Assembly (NCBI GenBank): GCA_944324385.1
Contig: CALUWD010000003.1
Location: forward strand, 44,010 to 108,009
DNA length: 64,000 bases
Reading direction: 5' to 3'
Source of the DNA: Candidatus Gastranaerophilales bacterium
GTDB lineage: Bacteria; Cyanobacteriota; Vampirovibrionia; Gastranaerophilales; Gastranaerophilaceae
The notes beneath the pieces were generated by a model. It was given only the letters and a program-made list of their open reading frames with translations. It was not told the DNA's origin and searched no databases. Positions 1 through 8,031 of the stretch are shown piece by piece (position 1 is the first letter of the stretch; each line of letters opens with the position of its first letter). A program made the position numbers and the translations under genes.

Positions 1-408
1 TATATTAACAGTTTTAGTAGATGCTGTTGTTAGGGTTTCAACATTACCGTAAGTGATATTAGGATTAGTAGCGCCCGCGCCGCCACCTCCGCCTGATACC
101 ATTATAGCGTTTAAAAATTTTACTCCCTTTGGTACTTTAAAATTACAAGTTACAGTATTATCAGAAGAATTTGAGCACTCTGGTGGTGGGGATGAAGTTG
201 TGTATAAAATATTTTCGTATTTAGCGCTTGAGCTTGCATTGCCTGATATTGCAGTTTGTTTTTTCCTGACAACAGGAGCCAGAACAACCATAATAATGGA
301 TGAAATAAGCAGAATAACAAGTAATTCGGCCAAGGTAAAGCCGAAAACCTTTTGCGAAATTTGCGCATTTGAATTGCGCTTTTTCGCCAGACGCCCTCCG
401 GAAAGCAT
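1..408 (-). CDS. Type IV pilin-like protein with glycine-rich segment (partial, C-terminus beyond left edge)
   Basis: Open without a stop for 136 codons from ATG at 408 to the window edge. After a 23-residue basic leader comes a class III prepilin signal: G23 | FTLAELLV with Glu at +5, then a hydrophobic helix (about residues 24-45). Prepilin peptidase would cut after G23 and the helix would pack in a pilus or type II secretion pseudopilus. The exported part is Ser/Thr/Asn-rich, has two Cys (in 'PECSN' and 'TVTCN', about residues 84 and 93) that could form a disulfide, and a 'VSGGGGGAGA' run near residue 115. An AGGAG lies about 12 bases before the ATG, slightly far. Pilin-like family membership is clear from the N-terminus; the exact role is unknown. 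No partner pilus genes are visible except a degenerate PilB-like ATPase at 56678. Confidence 0.85.
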   Translation of the reverse strand, partial: MLSGGRLAKKRNSNAQISQKVFGFTLAELLVILLISSIIMVVLAPVVRKKQTAISGNASSSAKYENILYTTSSPPPECSNSSDNTVTCNFKVPKGVKFLNAIMVSGGGGGAGATNPNITYGNVETLTTASTKTVNI

Positions 409-499
409 ATTTTTTCGTATCTCCTAAGTCAAATAATTCTATAGTAGATAATATAACATAGGAAAATAAAATTTGTAAAATATTAAAGCATTTGGAGGA

Positions 500-1963
500 T
501 TATTTTATAATATTTACCCTAAAATCGCTCTGAAGTGATTCAAGCACATGGGGACTTATAATTGAGGATGAGCAGTTAACAAGGTAAGTATTTTCAAGAT
601 TCATAAAAAGGGTGCATAAAAGGGTGTTAATCGAGCTTATAGAGCAGGATGTGAAGAATAAATCCGTTTTTATGTTTAAATCTTTACATTTTTTAAGAGT
701 CGAGAGTAGAAGATCTGTTTCAACGGGGCAATCTAGATTAATGATTTTTTTGCCGTTGAAGTCTTGAATGTCCTCAGTAGATGAATTTTCGCCAACGATT
801 ATAACAACAGAGCTGTCTTTGAGTTCGTCTAGTGTGGTTTCGATTTTTGTGAAATCGTGGGAAAGTTCAAGGTATTTTTTGTTTTTAGTTTTTTCAAAGC
901 CATCTAGTTTAAGTGCTGATTGGATTAGCGGCTCATAGTCATTGTTTTTTATTTTAAATACGCGGTTTGGAGCGATTATTTTATTTGAATACATTGTGCC
1001 ACGCAGAAGATTGTCTATTTTTTGGCTAAAGTTTTGGGTAAGTAAAATTGCTCCAGGGAAATCTGAAAAGTCAATTTGCGGGTTTTGTGTGCCAAGGTGG
1101 CCTTTTAGGTTTTTATATTTTTTAAATTTCGGGTAAGTGTGGGCAATGTACATAAGGGAATTTGTATAGACGTTTATTTCCCTGTTGCCAATGGTTTCAA
1201 GAAGTTTTTCAAGTTCAAAAATATCCGGCCCGCTTATAAGAATTGCCCTACCCTCTATGGGTGTAGTTAAAATTTTGGCTGAAATTCTTTTGCCATAGCG
1301 GTTTTCGTAAAAGTCGCTTGTTTGTTGTTGAATTTGATAGCCGATTTTTGAAAATTCAAGAATTCGCCTTTTTAGTTTTTCGCAGCGGTTTGAGATTGAA
1401 TTTGTAAGTGAGAAAAATCTTATAACCTCAAAATCAAAATCTGAGGTGTCGGGTTTAACTTTTTTTAAAAGCTGCAGAATTATTGAGCTTGTTTTTGCAA
1501 AAATTGTGATAAGTTCAAGCAGGCGTTGTTTTTCATTGTTCACGCCGCGGTATTTGTTTTGCAGTTTTTCTTCACCGATTTTTATCATTGCGCTGAGGTT
1601 TGATTTTTCGCAAAAATCTTCATCGGTATTTATAAGTTCGCAAGGCTGGCGGTTTTGCTTGCAAATACTCATATATTTTTCTTTTGCAGTATTTTTATCT
1701 TTGCAAAGTTGTGCCAGAAAGCACATAAAATCGTCTTTATCAAAGCTTGTGTTAAGCATTACTATTGAAAGACCTTTTATGATGTTGTTTTCTATTTCTT
1801 TGCTGAATTGTCCAAGTTCGCGCAGTTTAATTACATAAAAGCAGGTTTGGCGAATTTGAGAGAGTAAAAGCTCCTCAATGGCGCTGACTGTTGGGTCAAT
1901 TGAGCAAATGCCCATACTTTGGCAGTTTGATTTTTCGGATAAGTTTTTTAAAAATTCGTACAT
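500..1963 (-). CDS. Hybrid cluster protein (hydroxylamine reductase)-like protein lacking most cluster ligands
   Basis: 487 residues, somewhat shorter than usual Hcp (about 540). Similarity I recognise: N-terminal 'GICSIDPTVSAIEELL' matches Hcp 'GVCGKTPEVAALQDLL'; the central 'ILISGPDIFELEKLLE' and 'VYTNSLMYIAHTYPKF' match Hcp 'ILVTGHDLKDLEELLE' and 'VYTHGEMLPAHAYPEF'; the C-terminus matches the last Hcp helices. In Hcp these segments carry ligands of the 4Fe-2S-2O cluster. Here the His is Pro246, the Glu is Leu270, and the Cys of 'TTNC' is Phe312. Only the second half of the N-terminal four-Cys motif remains (C14-x5-C20). So the fold seems kept while hydroxylamine/NO reductase chemistry is probably lost. 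It stands alone between the pilin-like gene and glgA. A TATAAA lies 11 bases before the ATG and no Shine-Dalgarno is visible, so the 5' leader may be only a few bases. Confidence 0.7.
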   Translation of the reverse strand: MYEFLKNLSEKSNCQSMGICSIDPTVSAIEELLLSQIRQTCFYVIKLRELGQFSKEIENNIIKGLSIVMLNTSFDKDDFMCFLAQLCKDKNTAKEKYMSICKQNRQPCELINTDEDFCEKSNLSAMIKIGEEKLQNKYRGVNNEKQRLLELITIFAKTSSIILQLLKKVKPDTSDFDFEVIRFFSLTNSISNRCEKLKRRILEFSKIGYQIQQQTSDFYENRYGKRISAKILTTPIEGRAILISGPDIFELEKLLETIGNREINVYTNSLMYIAHTYPKFKKYKNLKGHLGTQNPQIDFSDFPGAILLTQNFSQKIDNLLRGTMYSNKIIAPNRVFKIKNNDYEPLIQSALKLDGFEKTKNKKYLELSHDFTKIETTLDELKDSSVVIIVGENSSTEDIQDFNGKKIINLDCPVETDLLLSTLKKCKDLNIKTDLFFTSCSISSINTLLCTLFMNLENTYLVNCSSSIISPHVLESLQSDFRVNIIK

Positions 1964-2036
1964 AATGCTTTAAGTTTATATGTAATAAAATTTTTTGTTA
2001 TCCGATAAAAGTGTAATTACTCTGTAGACTTTTGTA

Positions 2037-3470
2037 CTATTTTCTGCCTAAAGCATCTAGGTATAGGAGTTTGTATTTTATTGCACTGTCTTGCCAAGTG
2101 AATTTTGATTTTATGGCATTGTGCATAATTTTATTAAACTCGTCACGCCTGTCGATGTACGTCCAGATGGCTTTTTTGATTTCATCTACCATAGAACGCG
2201 CATCGTAAGTTAAGAATTTAAAGCCGTTGGCGTGTTCATTAGGGTAAGAAATAACGGTATCATCCAAGCCGCCCACTGCGCGAACGATAGGAGGTGTGCC
2301 GTATTTCATGGCTATCATTTGCGAAATGCCGCATGGCTCAAAGAGTGAGGGCATTAAGAACATGTCTGCGCCTTTGTATAATGTTTCAGACAGTTCAGGT
2401 TTAAAGTCAATCCAAGCGCGCATATTGGATGAGTTATTTGAAACCCAAATAAGCATATTTTCAAAACCATGCTCGCCTGTGCCTAAAAATACAAAATCAG
2501 CAGGTTGGCTCATAAGGTCAAATTTTGCAAAGTCAATAAGAGAAAGACCTTTTTGATAAACCAATCTTGAAATCATTGCAATAAGTGGTCTATCTGGGTT
2601 TTGTGGCAAGCCAAACATTTTTTGAACTTGTGCTTTAAACTCGGGTTTAACTTTTGGGTTAAAGTCTTTTTTATCGTAATCTGTTCCGTTTAAAATGCCG
2701 CAGAGCTTGTATGTTTGACCCCTTAGGGTGTAGTCCATGCCCTCGCCAAATTCGCCGCCTAAGATTTCTTGAGCGTAGCGTGGGGAAACCGTAACTATTT
2801 TATCAGCGCAGTAAATTGCGCCTTTTACCCAGTTTACCCTGCCATAGTGTTCGACGCATTGGTCGTTATAAACGCAATCCCAGCGCATGTTTGCAAAATC
2901 AATAATGGATTTATCACATGAGCCTTGATATGCAAGGTTGTGTATTGCAAAAACGGTTTTTGTATTTGAGTAAAATTCGTCAAATTTGTAGTTGTGTTTA
3001 ATGTAGACGGGAATCATGGCTGTGTGCCAGTCGTTTGCCTGAATTATATCGGGGCGGAAATTAAGCATTTTTGCGTATTCCAAAACAGCAAGCGAGAACG
3101 CTACATAGCGCTGTTGCTCATACATTTCATCCACCCATTGAGGATAGACAACATTAAAACAGGAAAAATATTTTGGATTATCAACAAAAAATACGTTTAT
3201 GTTTTTTGATTTTGGCAGTTTGCACATTTTGAGTTTAAAAATGTGGCGAGTATGTCCCATATCAATTTGCAATTGTGAGTTTTCAAGTTCTTTTATGCCC
3301 CATTTTTCCTGATCTATTGAGCCGTATAGCGGGGTAAAAATAGCAACTTCGCAGTTTTCTTTTTCAAGGTGAGGAGGTAATTCTCCAACAACGTCAGCCA
3401 AGCCGCCGACTTTTGAAAAGGGTGCTACTTCTGCGCTTGCAAAAAGCACTTTCAGTTTTTTTTCTGCCAT
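2037..3470 (-). CDS. glgA: Glycogen synthase (ADP-glucose type, GT5)
   Basis: 477 residues, normal for bacterial GlgA. Transfers glucose from ADP-glucose to the non-reducing end of alpha-1,4-glucan in the cytoplasm. The N-terminal Rossmann domain opens with 'KVLFASAEVAPFSKVGGLAD', containing the ADP-glucose-binding K20-V-G-G-L. The C-terminal GT-B half has 'ISRLVYQKG' and the 'FEPCGISQMIAMKYG' nucleotide-sugar motif followed by 'VGGL'. AAGGAT precedes the ATG as Shine-Dalgarno. It is last in a bioB-ruvA-glgA operon (10-base gap after ruvA), a grouping with no obvious metabolic logic. malQ at 18866 is the only other alpha-glucan gene here; glgC and glgB are not visible. Confidence 0.95.
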   Translation of the reverse strand: MAEKKLKVLFASAEVAPFSKVGGLADVVGELPPHLEKENCEVAIFTPLYGSIDQEKWGIKELENSQLQIDMGHTRHIFKLKMCKLPKSKNINVFFVDNPKYFSCFNVVYPQWVDEMYEQQRYVAFSLAVLEYAKMLNFRPDIIQANDWHTAMIPVYIKHNYKFDEFYSNTKTVFAIHNLAYQGSCDKSIIDFANMRWDCVYNDQCVEHYGRVNWVKGAIYCADKIVTVSPRYAQEILGGEFGEGMDYTLRGQTYKLCGILNGTDYDKKDFNPKVKPEFKAQVQKMFGLPQNPDRPLIAMISRLVYQKGLSLIDFAKFDLMSQPADFVFLGTGEHGFENMLIWVSNNSSNMRAWIDFKPELSETLYKGADMFLMPSLFEPCGISQMIAMKYGTPPIVRAVGGLDDTVISYPNEHANGFKFLTYDARSMVDEIKKAIWTYIDRRDEFNKIMHNAIKSKFTWQDSAIKYKLLYLDALGRK

Positions 3471-3480
3471 AATTCTATCC

Positions 3481-4095
3481 TTATATTTCGTTTGATAATA
3501 TTTGCAAAGTTTGTCTTAAAATTTCTTGCGGGTCATCTTTTTGGGTTTTCTTTGCACTTATTTCAAGTGCGCTTTGGTATTCGCTTTGACTATAGCCTAA
3601 AGACTGCAGTACTGTTTGAACTTCAAGAATTGTGTCTTTTGAGATGTTATCGGTATTGATTTTATTTGCCGTGACTTCTGATGTTACATTTAGGTTTGTC
3701 AATTTGTCTTTAAGCTCTAAAATTATTTTTTGTGCCATTTTAGCACCCACGCCTTTTGTACGAGAGATTAATTTGTAATCTTCATTAATAACAGCGCCAA
3801 TAAGCTCTGAGCCTGAAAATTCATCTAAAAGGCAAAGAGCGACTTTTGTACCAATACCTGAGACAGATGTTAAAATATCAAAAATTGTTCTGTCTTCCCT
3901 GTGGCAAAAGCCGCAAAGAGTCATTGAGTCTTCTTTGTGGATTAATTTTGTATAGATTTTAATTTCTGAGTTTAAGTCACCTAAAATACTCAAAGTCCTT
4001 GCATTGCAGAGGATTGAGTATCCTATGCCGTTATTTTCAACAACCGCATAAGGGTGGTTTTTTGATATTAAAATTCCTTTAATGTAATCAAACAC
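3481..4095 (-). CDS. ruvA: Holliday junction branch-migration subunit RuvA
   Basis: 204 residues, the usual RuvA size. RuvA tetramers bind four-way DNA junctions and load RuvB helicase. The N-terminal OB domain begins 'MFDYIKGILISKNHPYAVVE'. The middle helix-hairpin-helix region includes 'LTSVSGIGTKVALCLL' and 'ISRTKGVGAKMAQKII', the paired 'GxGxKxA' elements that grip DNA. A short C-terminal helical domain for RuvB contact follows a flexible linker. The start overlaps the 3' end of bioB by 8 bases, so translation is probably coupled. ruvB and ruvC are not in the window. Confidence 0.95.
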   Translation of the reverse strand: MFDYIKGILISKNHPYAVVENNGIGYSILCNARTLSILGDLNSEIKIYTKLIHKEDSMTLCGFCHREDRTIFDILTSVSGIGTKVALCLLDEFSGSELIGAVINEDYKLISRTKGVGAKMAQKIILELKDKLTNLNVTSEVTANKINTDNISKDTILEVQTVLQSLGYSQSEYQSALEISAKKTQKDDPQEILRQTLQILSNEI

Positions 4096-4996
4096 AAAGA
4101 GTTTTCCCCAGTTTTTTAAGAGTTTCCCTGTCTTGTTCGGGTGTAATTCCTATTGTAGTTAAATAATTACCTATTAATATGCCCTCAACGCAGTTTTCAA
4201 CGGCAAGTTCCATGTTTTCTTTTGAAAGGCGTGCTTTTCTGCCCCCTGCAAATCTTACAATCGAGTTTGGATTGGCAATTTTAAAAATTGCCGCTGTTCT
4301 TAAAATATTTTCTTCGTCAATTTTGTTTTCATAGTTTTCAAACGGTGTTCCTTTAATCGGCGTTAAAATATTGAAAGGAATAGATTCTGGTTGAATTTGC
4401 GCCAGCTCCAGCGCCATTTCAACCCTTTGCTCAACAGTTTCGCCCATGCCTATAATTACTCCACAGCAAAGTTCTAAACCTGCCTCTTTAACTTTTTTAA
4501 TGGTATCAAGTCTGTCATCGTAAGTGTGGGTGTGTGTAATTTCGCTGTGGTAAGAGCGGCAGGTGTTTATATTGTGGTGAAATCTTACAAGACCTGCTTC
4601 CTTTAGCATTTGTGCTTGTCCGTCTTTTAAAATACCAATAGAGGCGCAGCTTTTAAGTCCGAGCTTGTTTATTTCTTTTATCATTTCGCAAAATCTAGGC
4701 ATATCCTCATCCAGTGGGCCTCTGCCGGATGTAACAATTGCAAAACGAGTTGCACCATTGGCTTTTGCCTCTTTTGCGACTTCTATTACCTTTTGTGTTT
4801 CAACAAGCGGATGGGTGGGAATATTAGTCATATAATAAGAGCTTTGCGCGCAGTATTTGCAACCTTCCCCACATTTTCCTGTTCTTGCGCTAATTAAAGA
4901 ACAAAATTCAACTTCGTTTTTTGTCTTTTTTTTAGCCATAGCAAGGAGTTTATCTAACTCTAAATGATATAATTCTAAAAGTGTTTTTTTATCCAT
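4088..4996 (-). CDS. bioB: Biotin synthase (radical SAM)
   Basis: Inserts sulfur into dethiobiotin, the last step of biotin synthesis. From the ATG at 4996 the protein is 302 residues. It carries the radical SAM CxxxCxxC as C42-x3-C46-x2-C49 within 'ARTGKCGEGCKYCAQSS', which binds the [4Fe-4S] cluster; BioB-typical 'HHNINTCRSYH' and 'RFAGGRKA' (the conserved Arg for the [2Fe-2S] cluster) follow. I prefer ATG 4996 over an in-frame TTG at 5026, because the TTG would read through the -10 hexamer at 5003-5008 and overlap the divergent TPR gene. No Shine-Dalgarno; the -10 ends six bases before the ATG, implying a leaderless mRNA. bioD lies far away at 56043; bioA and bioF are not seen. Confidence 0.95.
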   Translation of the reverse strand: MDKKTLLELYHLELDKLLAMAKKKTKNEVEFCSLISARTGKCGEGCKYCAQSSYYMTNIPTHPLVETQKVIEVAKEAKANGATRFAIVTSGRGPLDEDMPRFCEMIKEINKLGLKSCASIGILKDGQAQMLKEAGLVRFHHNINTCRSYHSEITHTHTYDDRLDTIKKVKEAGLELCCGVIIGMGETVEQRVEMALELAQIQPESIPFNILTPIKGTPFENYENKIDEENILRTAAIFKIANPNSIVRFAGGRKARLSKENMELAVENCVEGILIGNYLTTIGITPEQDRETLKKLGKTLCV

Positions 4997-5018
4997 AAAA
5001 TTATTATACAATAAAAAT
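4997..5018. promoter_or_regulatory. 22-bp divergent region with two overlapping -10 hexamers (bioB and TPR gene)
   Basis: Minus strand: TATAAT (5008-5003), six bases, then the bioB ATG. Plus strand: TACAAT (5007-5012), six bases, then the ATG of the TPR gene. The two -10 boxes share bases 5007-5008, so polymerase could not open both at once. No convincing -35 element is visible for either. Neither start has a Shine-Dalgarno. Confidence 0.6.
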
Positions 5019-5711
5019 ATGTTCAAGATTAATTTTGTAAATAATTGGAAAAAGTATTACAACAGTGCGCTTGATTTCTACAAAAAGAAAGACTACAAGC
5101 GTGCACTTGAACTTTTTGATGAGGCAAAAAAACTTGAACCAAAAAACTATAAAATACCTTATAACATGGCGCTTTGCTATCAAAATTTAGGTGAGGATAT
5201 TACAGCGCTAAGTTTTTATAAAATTGCACATAAACTTTGCCCAGAAGATTTAGATACAATTTACAATATGGGCTGTATTTATTTTTCAAAAAATTCCATA
5301 GATGAGGCTGTCGAGTTATTTAAAAAGGTAATTGAAGTTGACAACAAAAATTATGACGCATATTATGCACTGTCTATTTGTTATGCAAGTCTTGCGCAGT
5401 GGGAAAATTCTCAAAAGTATTGCGAGGAAGCTCTAAGATTACAAGAGCGTTCACATAGGGCAAATAATCAAATGGGGCTTATATTTTACTCTATTGAAGA
5501 TTGGGAAAATGCTATTAAATACTTTAAAAAAGCTGTAAAACTAAACCCTACTCAGTTTCCAAAGTATTACTCAAACCTTGCCCTAACTTATGATAAAGCT
5601 GGTAAAAAAGAAGATGCTGTAAGAATTTATAATAAAATTAAGAAAAAATTTCCAGATTATAAAGGTCTTGATTTTATGAAAATGACTTTTGAAATTAAGT
5701 CGAAGGTTTAA
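5019..5711 (+). CDS. TPR-repeat protein, cytoplasmic
   Basis: 230 residues made almost entirely of about six tetratricopeptide repeats from residue 10 on; for example 'YNMALCYQNLGEDITALSFY' and 'YNMGCIYFSKNSIDEAVELF' show the W/Y-LG-Y-A-F-A-P pattern. No signal peptide or membrane helix, so probably a cytosolic protein-protein adaptor. Partner unknown. The start is set by the TACAAT hexamer six bases upstream (leaderless type). Its last 17 bases overlap, tail to tail, the last bases of another TPR gene on the opposite strand. Confidence 0.85.
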   Translation: MFKINFVNNWKKYYNSALDFYKKKDYKRALELFDEAKKLEPKNYKIPYNMALCYQNLGEDITALSFYKIAHKLCPEDLDTIYNMGCIYFSKNSIDEAVELFKKVIEVDNKNYDAYYALSICYASLAQWENSQKYCEEALRLQERSHRANNQMGLIFYSIEDWENAIKYFKKAVKLNPTQFPKYYSNLALTYDKAGKKEDAVRIYNKIKKKFPDYKGLDFMKMTFEIKSKV

Positions 5712-6321
5712 CCTTGTTAAGTGAATCTACTATTTTTTGTGCAGCCTTGTCGTTGCCAAGCATTTTGTAGCAGTAGGCAAGATTTATATAAAAATCTTTT
5801 TCATCAGCTTTTAGTGAAAGGGCTTTTACAAGTTGTCTTTTTGCTTTTGAATACTGTTGTTGAGCTATGTAGCAGCTTGCAAGATTATAGTAAGAATATG
5901 GAAAATCCTTGTTGCATTTGATACTCATTTTGAAATTTTTCTCAGCTAAATCATATGATTTTTTCTTTAAAAGAATGCAGCCAATATTATAATATGCTTT
6001 ATATGGTTTTTTGCTAATATTTACTGCTTTATTAAAGTTTTCTATTGCAACTCCTCTTTGTCCTAAATCGTCGTATATATTGCCAATTACAACAAAAACA
6101 TCCTCGTCTTTTCTGTTTTGAGGAATTTTATTAAGCATTTCAAGGGCTTCTTTTTTGTTATTTGTTGAATAAAGCGCAAAAGCTTCGTTTTTAATGTCTA
6201 AAATCTCTTTGTCGCTTAAAATTTCAGATGCTTGAACATTTTGAAATAAAAATAACAAAAATAAGAGAATAATCCCACTAACGGATGATTTTAATGTTTT
6301 ATTTTTTATTAAACTTGTCAT
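5695..6321 (-). CDS. Exported TPR-repeat protein
   Basis: 208 residues. The N-terminus has a basic stretch followed by a hydrophobic run ('GIILLFLLFLF') and a likely signal peptidase site after 'QNVQA', so it is probably periplasmic or surface-exposed. The rest holds about four TPRs, such as 'YYNIGCILLKKKSYDLAEKNF' (about residues 110-130). AGGGGA lies in front of the ATG as Shine-Dalgarno. Converges with and overlaps the cytoplasmic TPR gene by 17 bases. Function unknown. Confidence 0.8.
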   Translation of the reverse strand: MTSLIKNKTLKSSVSGIILLFLLFLFQNVQASEILSDKEILDIKNEAFALYSTNNKKEALEMLNKIPQNRKDEDVFVVIGNIYDDLGQRGVAIENFNKAVNISKKPYKAYYNIGCILLKKKSYDLAEKNFKMSIKCNKDFPYSYYNLASCYIAQQQYSKAKRQLVKALSLKADEKDFYINLAYCYKMLGNDKAAQKIVDSLNKVKPST

Positions 6322-6373
6322 GTAAACTTTCCCCTGTTGGAAATAATCTAATAAAATGTTAACATTTATTTAG

Positions 6374-6390
6374 TTTTGTTTGCAACAAAA
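6374..6390. repeat. Perfect 7-bp inverted repeat between divergent genes
   Basis: TTTTGTT-TGC-AACAAAA in the 127-base gap between the exported TPR gene (minus) and the LCP gene (plus). It could be an operator, or an AT-only hairpin followed by T-rich sequence at 6394-6409. I cannot tell which. Confidence 0.3.
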
Positions 6391-6448
6391 TTAATTTTTT
6401 ATTTTTTTTAAAGTACAATTACAGACGAATTACCAAAGATTATAAATT

Positions 6449-7747
6449 ATGAACAAAATGCTTGAAAAACCGCTTAAAACAACGCAATACAGGCCAATGC
6501 CGAAGATGCAAAGACGAAGAAGACGCCCAAATAATGCTGGCAGTTTTGTGCGTTCATTTTTAGTTACCCTTATTGCGCTTAGCTCACTTGCTGCTTTTGC
6601 ATATAGGAGCGATGTAAAAAATGCTTTTTCAAGCTTTGTGGCAACAATTACCGGTTCAAATTCTGGTAGAGCTGAATTTAACTTACCATTTTCACCAAGA
6701 CGACAAAATATCTTGTTTATGGGGGTTGATGTGGCGTCAAATGCGAATGACCCATTTAAAGGTAATCGCTCGGATTCTATGTTGCTTGTGAGCATTGCAC
6801 CTTACGGAAAAGATGTAAATATAATTTCTATACCTAGAGATTCAAAAGTTTACATTGCCGATAGAAATAAACCGGATAAAATAAACCATGCTTTTGCATA
6901 CGGTGGTGCTGATTTGGCTGTTAAAACAGTTGAAGAAACTTTTGGCGTAAAAATTGATCACTATATAGCATTGAGCAATACAGGTTTAATTAAATTTATT
7001 GATACAATTGGTGGTTTGCCTATTTATGTTGAAAAAGATATGCACTACCATGATTCAACTGCAGGCCTGCATATAGATTTAACTCAAGGTCAGCACACTT
7101 TAAACGGTGAACAAACAGAAGGGTATTTGAGATTTAGAAAAGATGCACTGGGTGACATTGGTCGTATCAGACGTCAACAGTGGTTCTTTAATGCACTTAT
7201 GGCAAGATTAAAAGAGCCTTCAGTATTGGTTAAAATCCCTGAAGTTTTAAAAGTTATGCCAAAGTATATAGAAACTGATCTTTCGGTTTATGAGCTATCC
7301 CAATATGCCGCAATGGTAAAAGCAATTGATATTTCTTCAATTCAAGTTGCAACGCTTCCTGGAACTCCATCTACAAAAGGCATCGTAAGTTATTGGATTT
7401 TAGATCCTGATAAAACACAGGAAATTATAAATAAGCTTGTTTATAGAGATAAATCCGCACCATTAAACGAAGCTTTAAATGTTGGCATTTTATATACACC
7501 TTCAAAAGAAGCAATTGCAAGGGATTTAAAAATGCATTTAGAGCAAAATGGTGTAGTGGTAAAAATGCAAAACAGGTCTAAATTAACCCATGATCACATT
7601 GCGGTTCATAACCTTGATGTTTCAAGTGATATTATTGAATCCCTCAAAAAGTCAATTCCTGAAATGCAAGAAAAACAAACAGTTTATGACCCTGTAGGTT
7701 TTAATAAAGCTGCAAAAGATTTTACAGTTATACTTGCAGGTTCCTAA
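6449..7747 (+). CDS. LytR-CpsA-Psr (LCP) family cell-wall glycopolymer ligase with LytR_C domain
   Basis: 432 residues. LCP enzymes move polyprenyl-phosphate-linked glycopolymers onto peptidoglycan outside the membrane. A very basic cytoplasmic tail ('QRRRRRP', about residues 20-28) precedes one membrane helix (about residues 32-52). The LCP domain follows: 'NILFMGVD', 'NRSDSMLLVSI', 'IISIPRDSKVYI', and later 'GYLRFRKDALGDIGRIRRQQ', which holds the conserved Asp and Arg residues that bind the pyrophosphate lipid. The last ~100 residues ('LNVGILYTPSKEAIARDL...') match the LytR C-terminal domain. No clear Shine-Dalgarno; a GATTAT lies five bases before the ATG. It shares the upstream gap with the divergent exported TPR gene. 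Confidence 0.9.
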   Translation: MNKMLEKPLKTTQYRPMPKMQRRRRRPNNAGSFVRSFLVTLIALSSLAAFAYRSDVKNAFSSFVATITGSNSGRAEFNLPFSPRRQNILFMGVDVASNANDPFKGNRSDSMLLVSIAPYGKDVNIISIPRDSKVYIADRNKPDKINHAFAYGGADLAVKTVEETFGVKIDHYIALSNTGLIKFIDTIGGLPIYVEKDMHYHDSTAGLHIDLTQGQHTLNGEQTEGYLRFRKDALGDIGRIRRQQWFFNALMARLKEPSVLVKIPEVLKVMPKYIETDLSVYELSQYAAMVKAIDISSIQVATLPGTPSTKGIVSYWILDPDKTQEIINKLVYRDKSAPLNEALNVGILYTPSKEAIARDLKMHLEQNGVVVKMQNRSKLTHDHIAVHNLDVSSDIIESLKKSIPEMQEKQTVYDPVGFNKAAKDFTVILAGS

Positions 7748-7842
7748 AAACTTGAAAAATCCTATAATTGGTTGAATTTGCGCCGATTAATATTATTCTT
7801 ATGATTGATTTAATTTTCCCCACACTGTAAGAGAATTTTTGT

Positions 7843-8031
7843 ATGTTGTCTAATTTGAACGAAAAATATCTTCTAAAATTTATTTCAAGTGCAAATGTGC
7901 AATCTGATTGTGAAAATTGCTCTTTAATTGAGCTTTTAAATTCTTTTGGGGTAAAAGTTGTACTGAACGATGAAAATCCCGTATATGATATAATTAACAA
8001 AATGGAATATTGCGGGATTTGTTATGAATAA
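7843..8031 (+). CDS. Small protein (62 aa) translationally coupled to the GGDEF cyclase
   Basis: I do not recognise this protein. It has two close cysteine pairs, 'DCENC' (about residues 22-26) and 'CGIC' (about 57-60), which could bind a metal or form disulfides, and a mixed helical middle. Reality is supported by its stop overlapping the start of the CHASE2-GGDEF gene by 8 bases and by the absence of another Shine-Dalgarno for that gene. It may be a small regulator or merely a leader ORF. The hexamer GAGAAT ends six bases before the ATG, a weaker version of the leaderless pattern seen elsewhere here. Confidence 0.5.
   Translation: MLSNLNEKYLLKFISSANVQSDCENCSLIELLNSFGVKVVLNDENPVYDIINKMEYCGICYE

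Noticed and set aside
53..427. Plus-strand ORF at the left edge
   Set aside because: It is the complementary frame of the pilin-like gene, whose signal peptide and helix are unmistakable on the minus strand.
4997..5026. bioB start at TTG 5026
   Set aside because: It would translate through the TATAAT box and overlap the divergent gene; ATG 4996 fits biotin synthase and the promoter.
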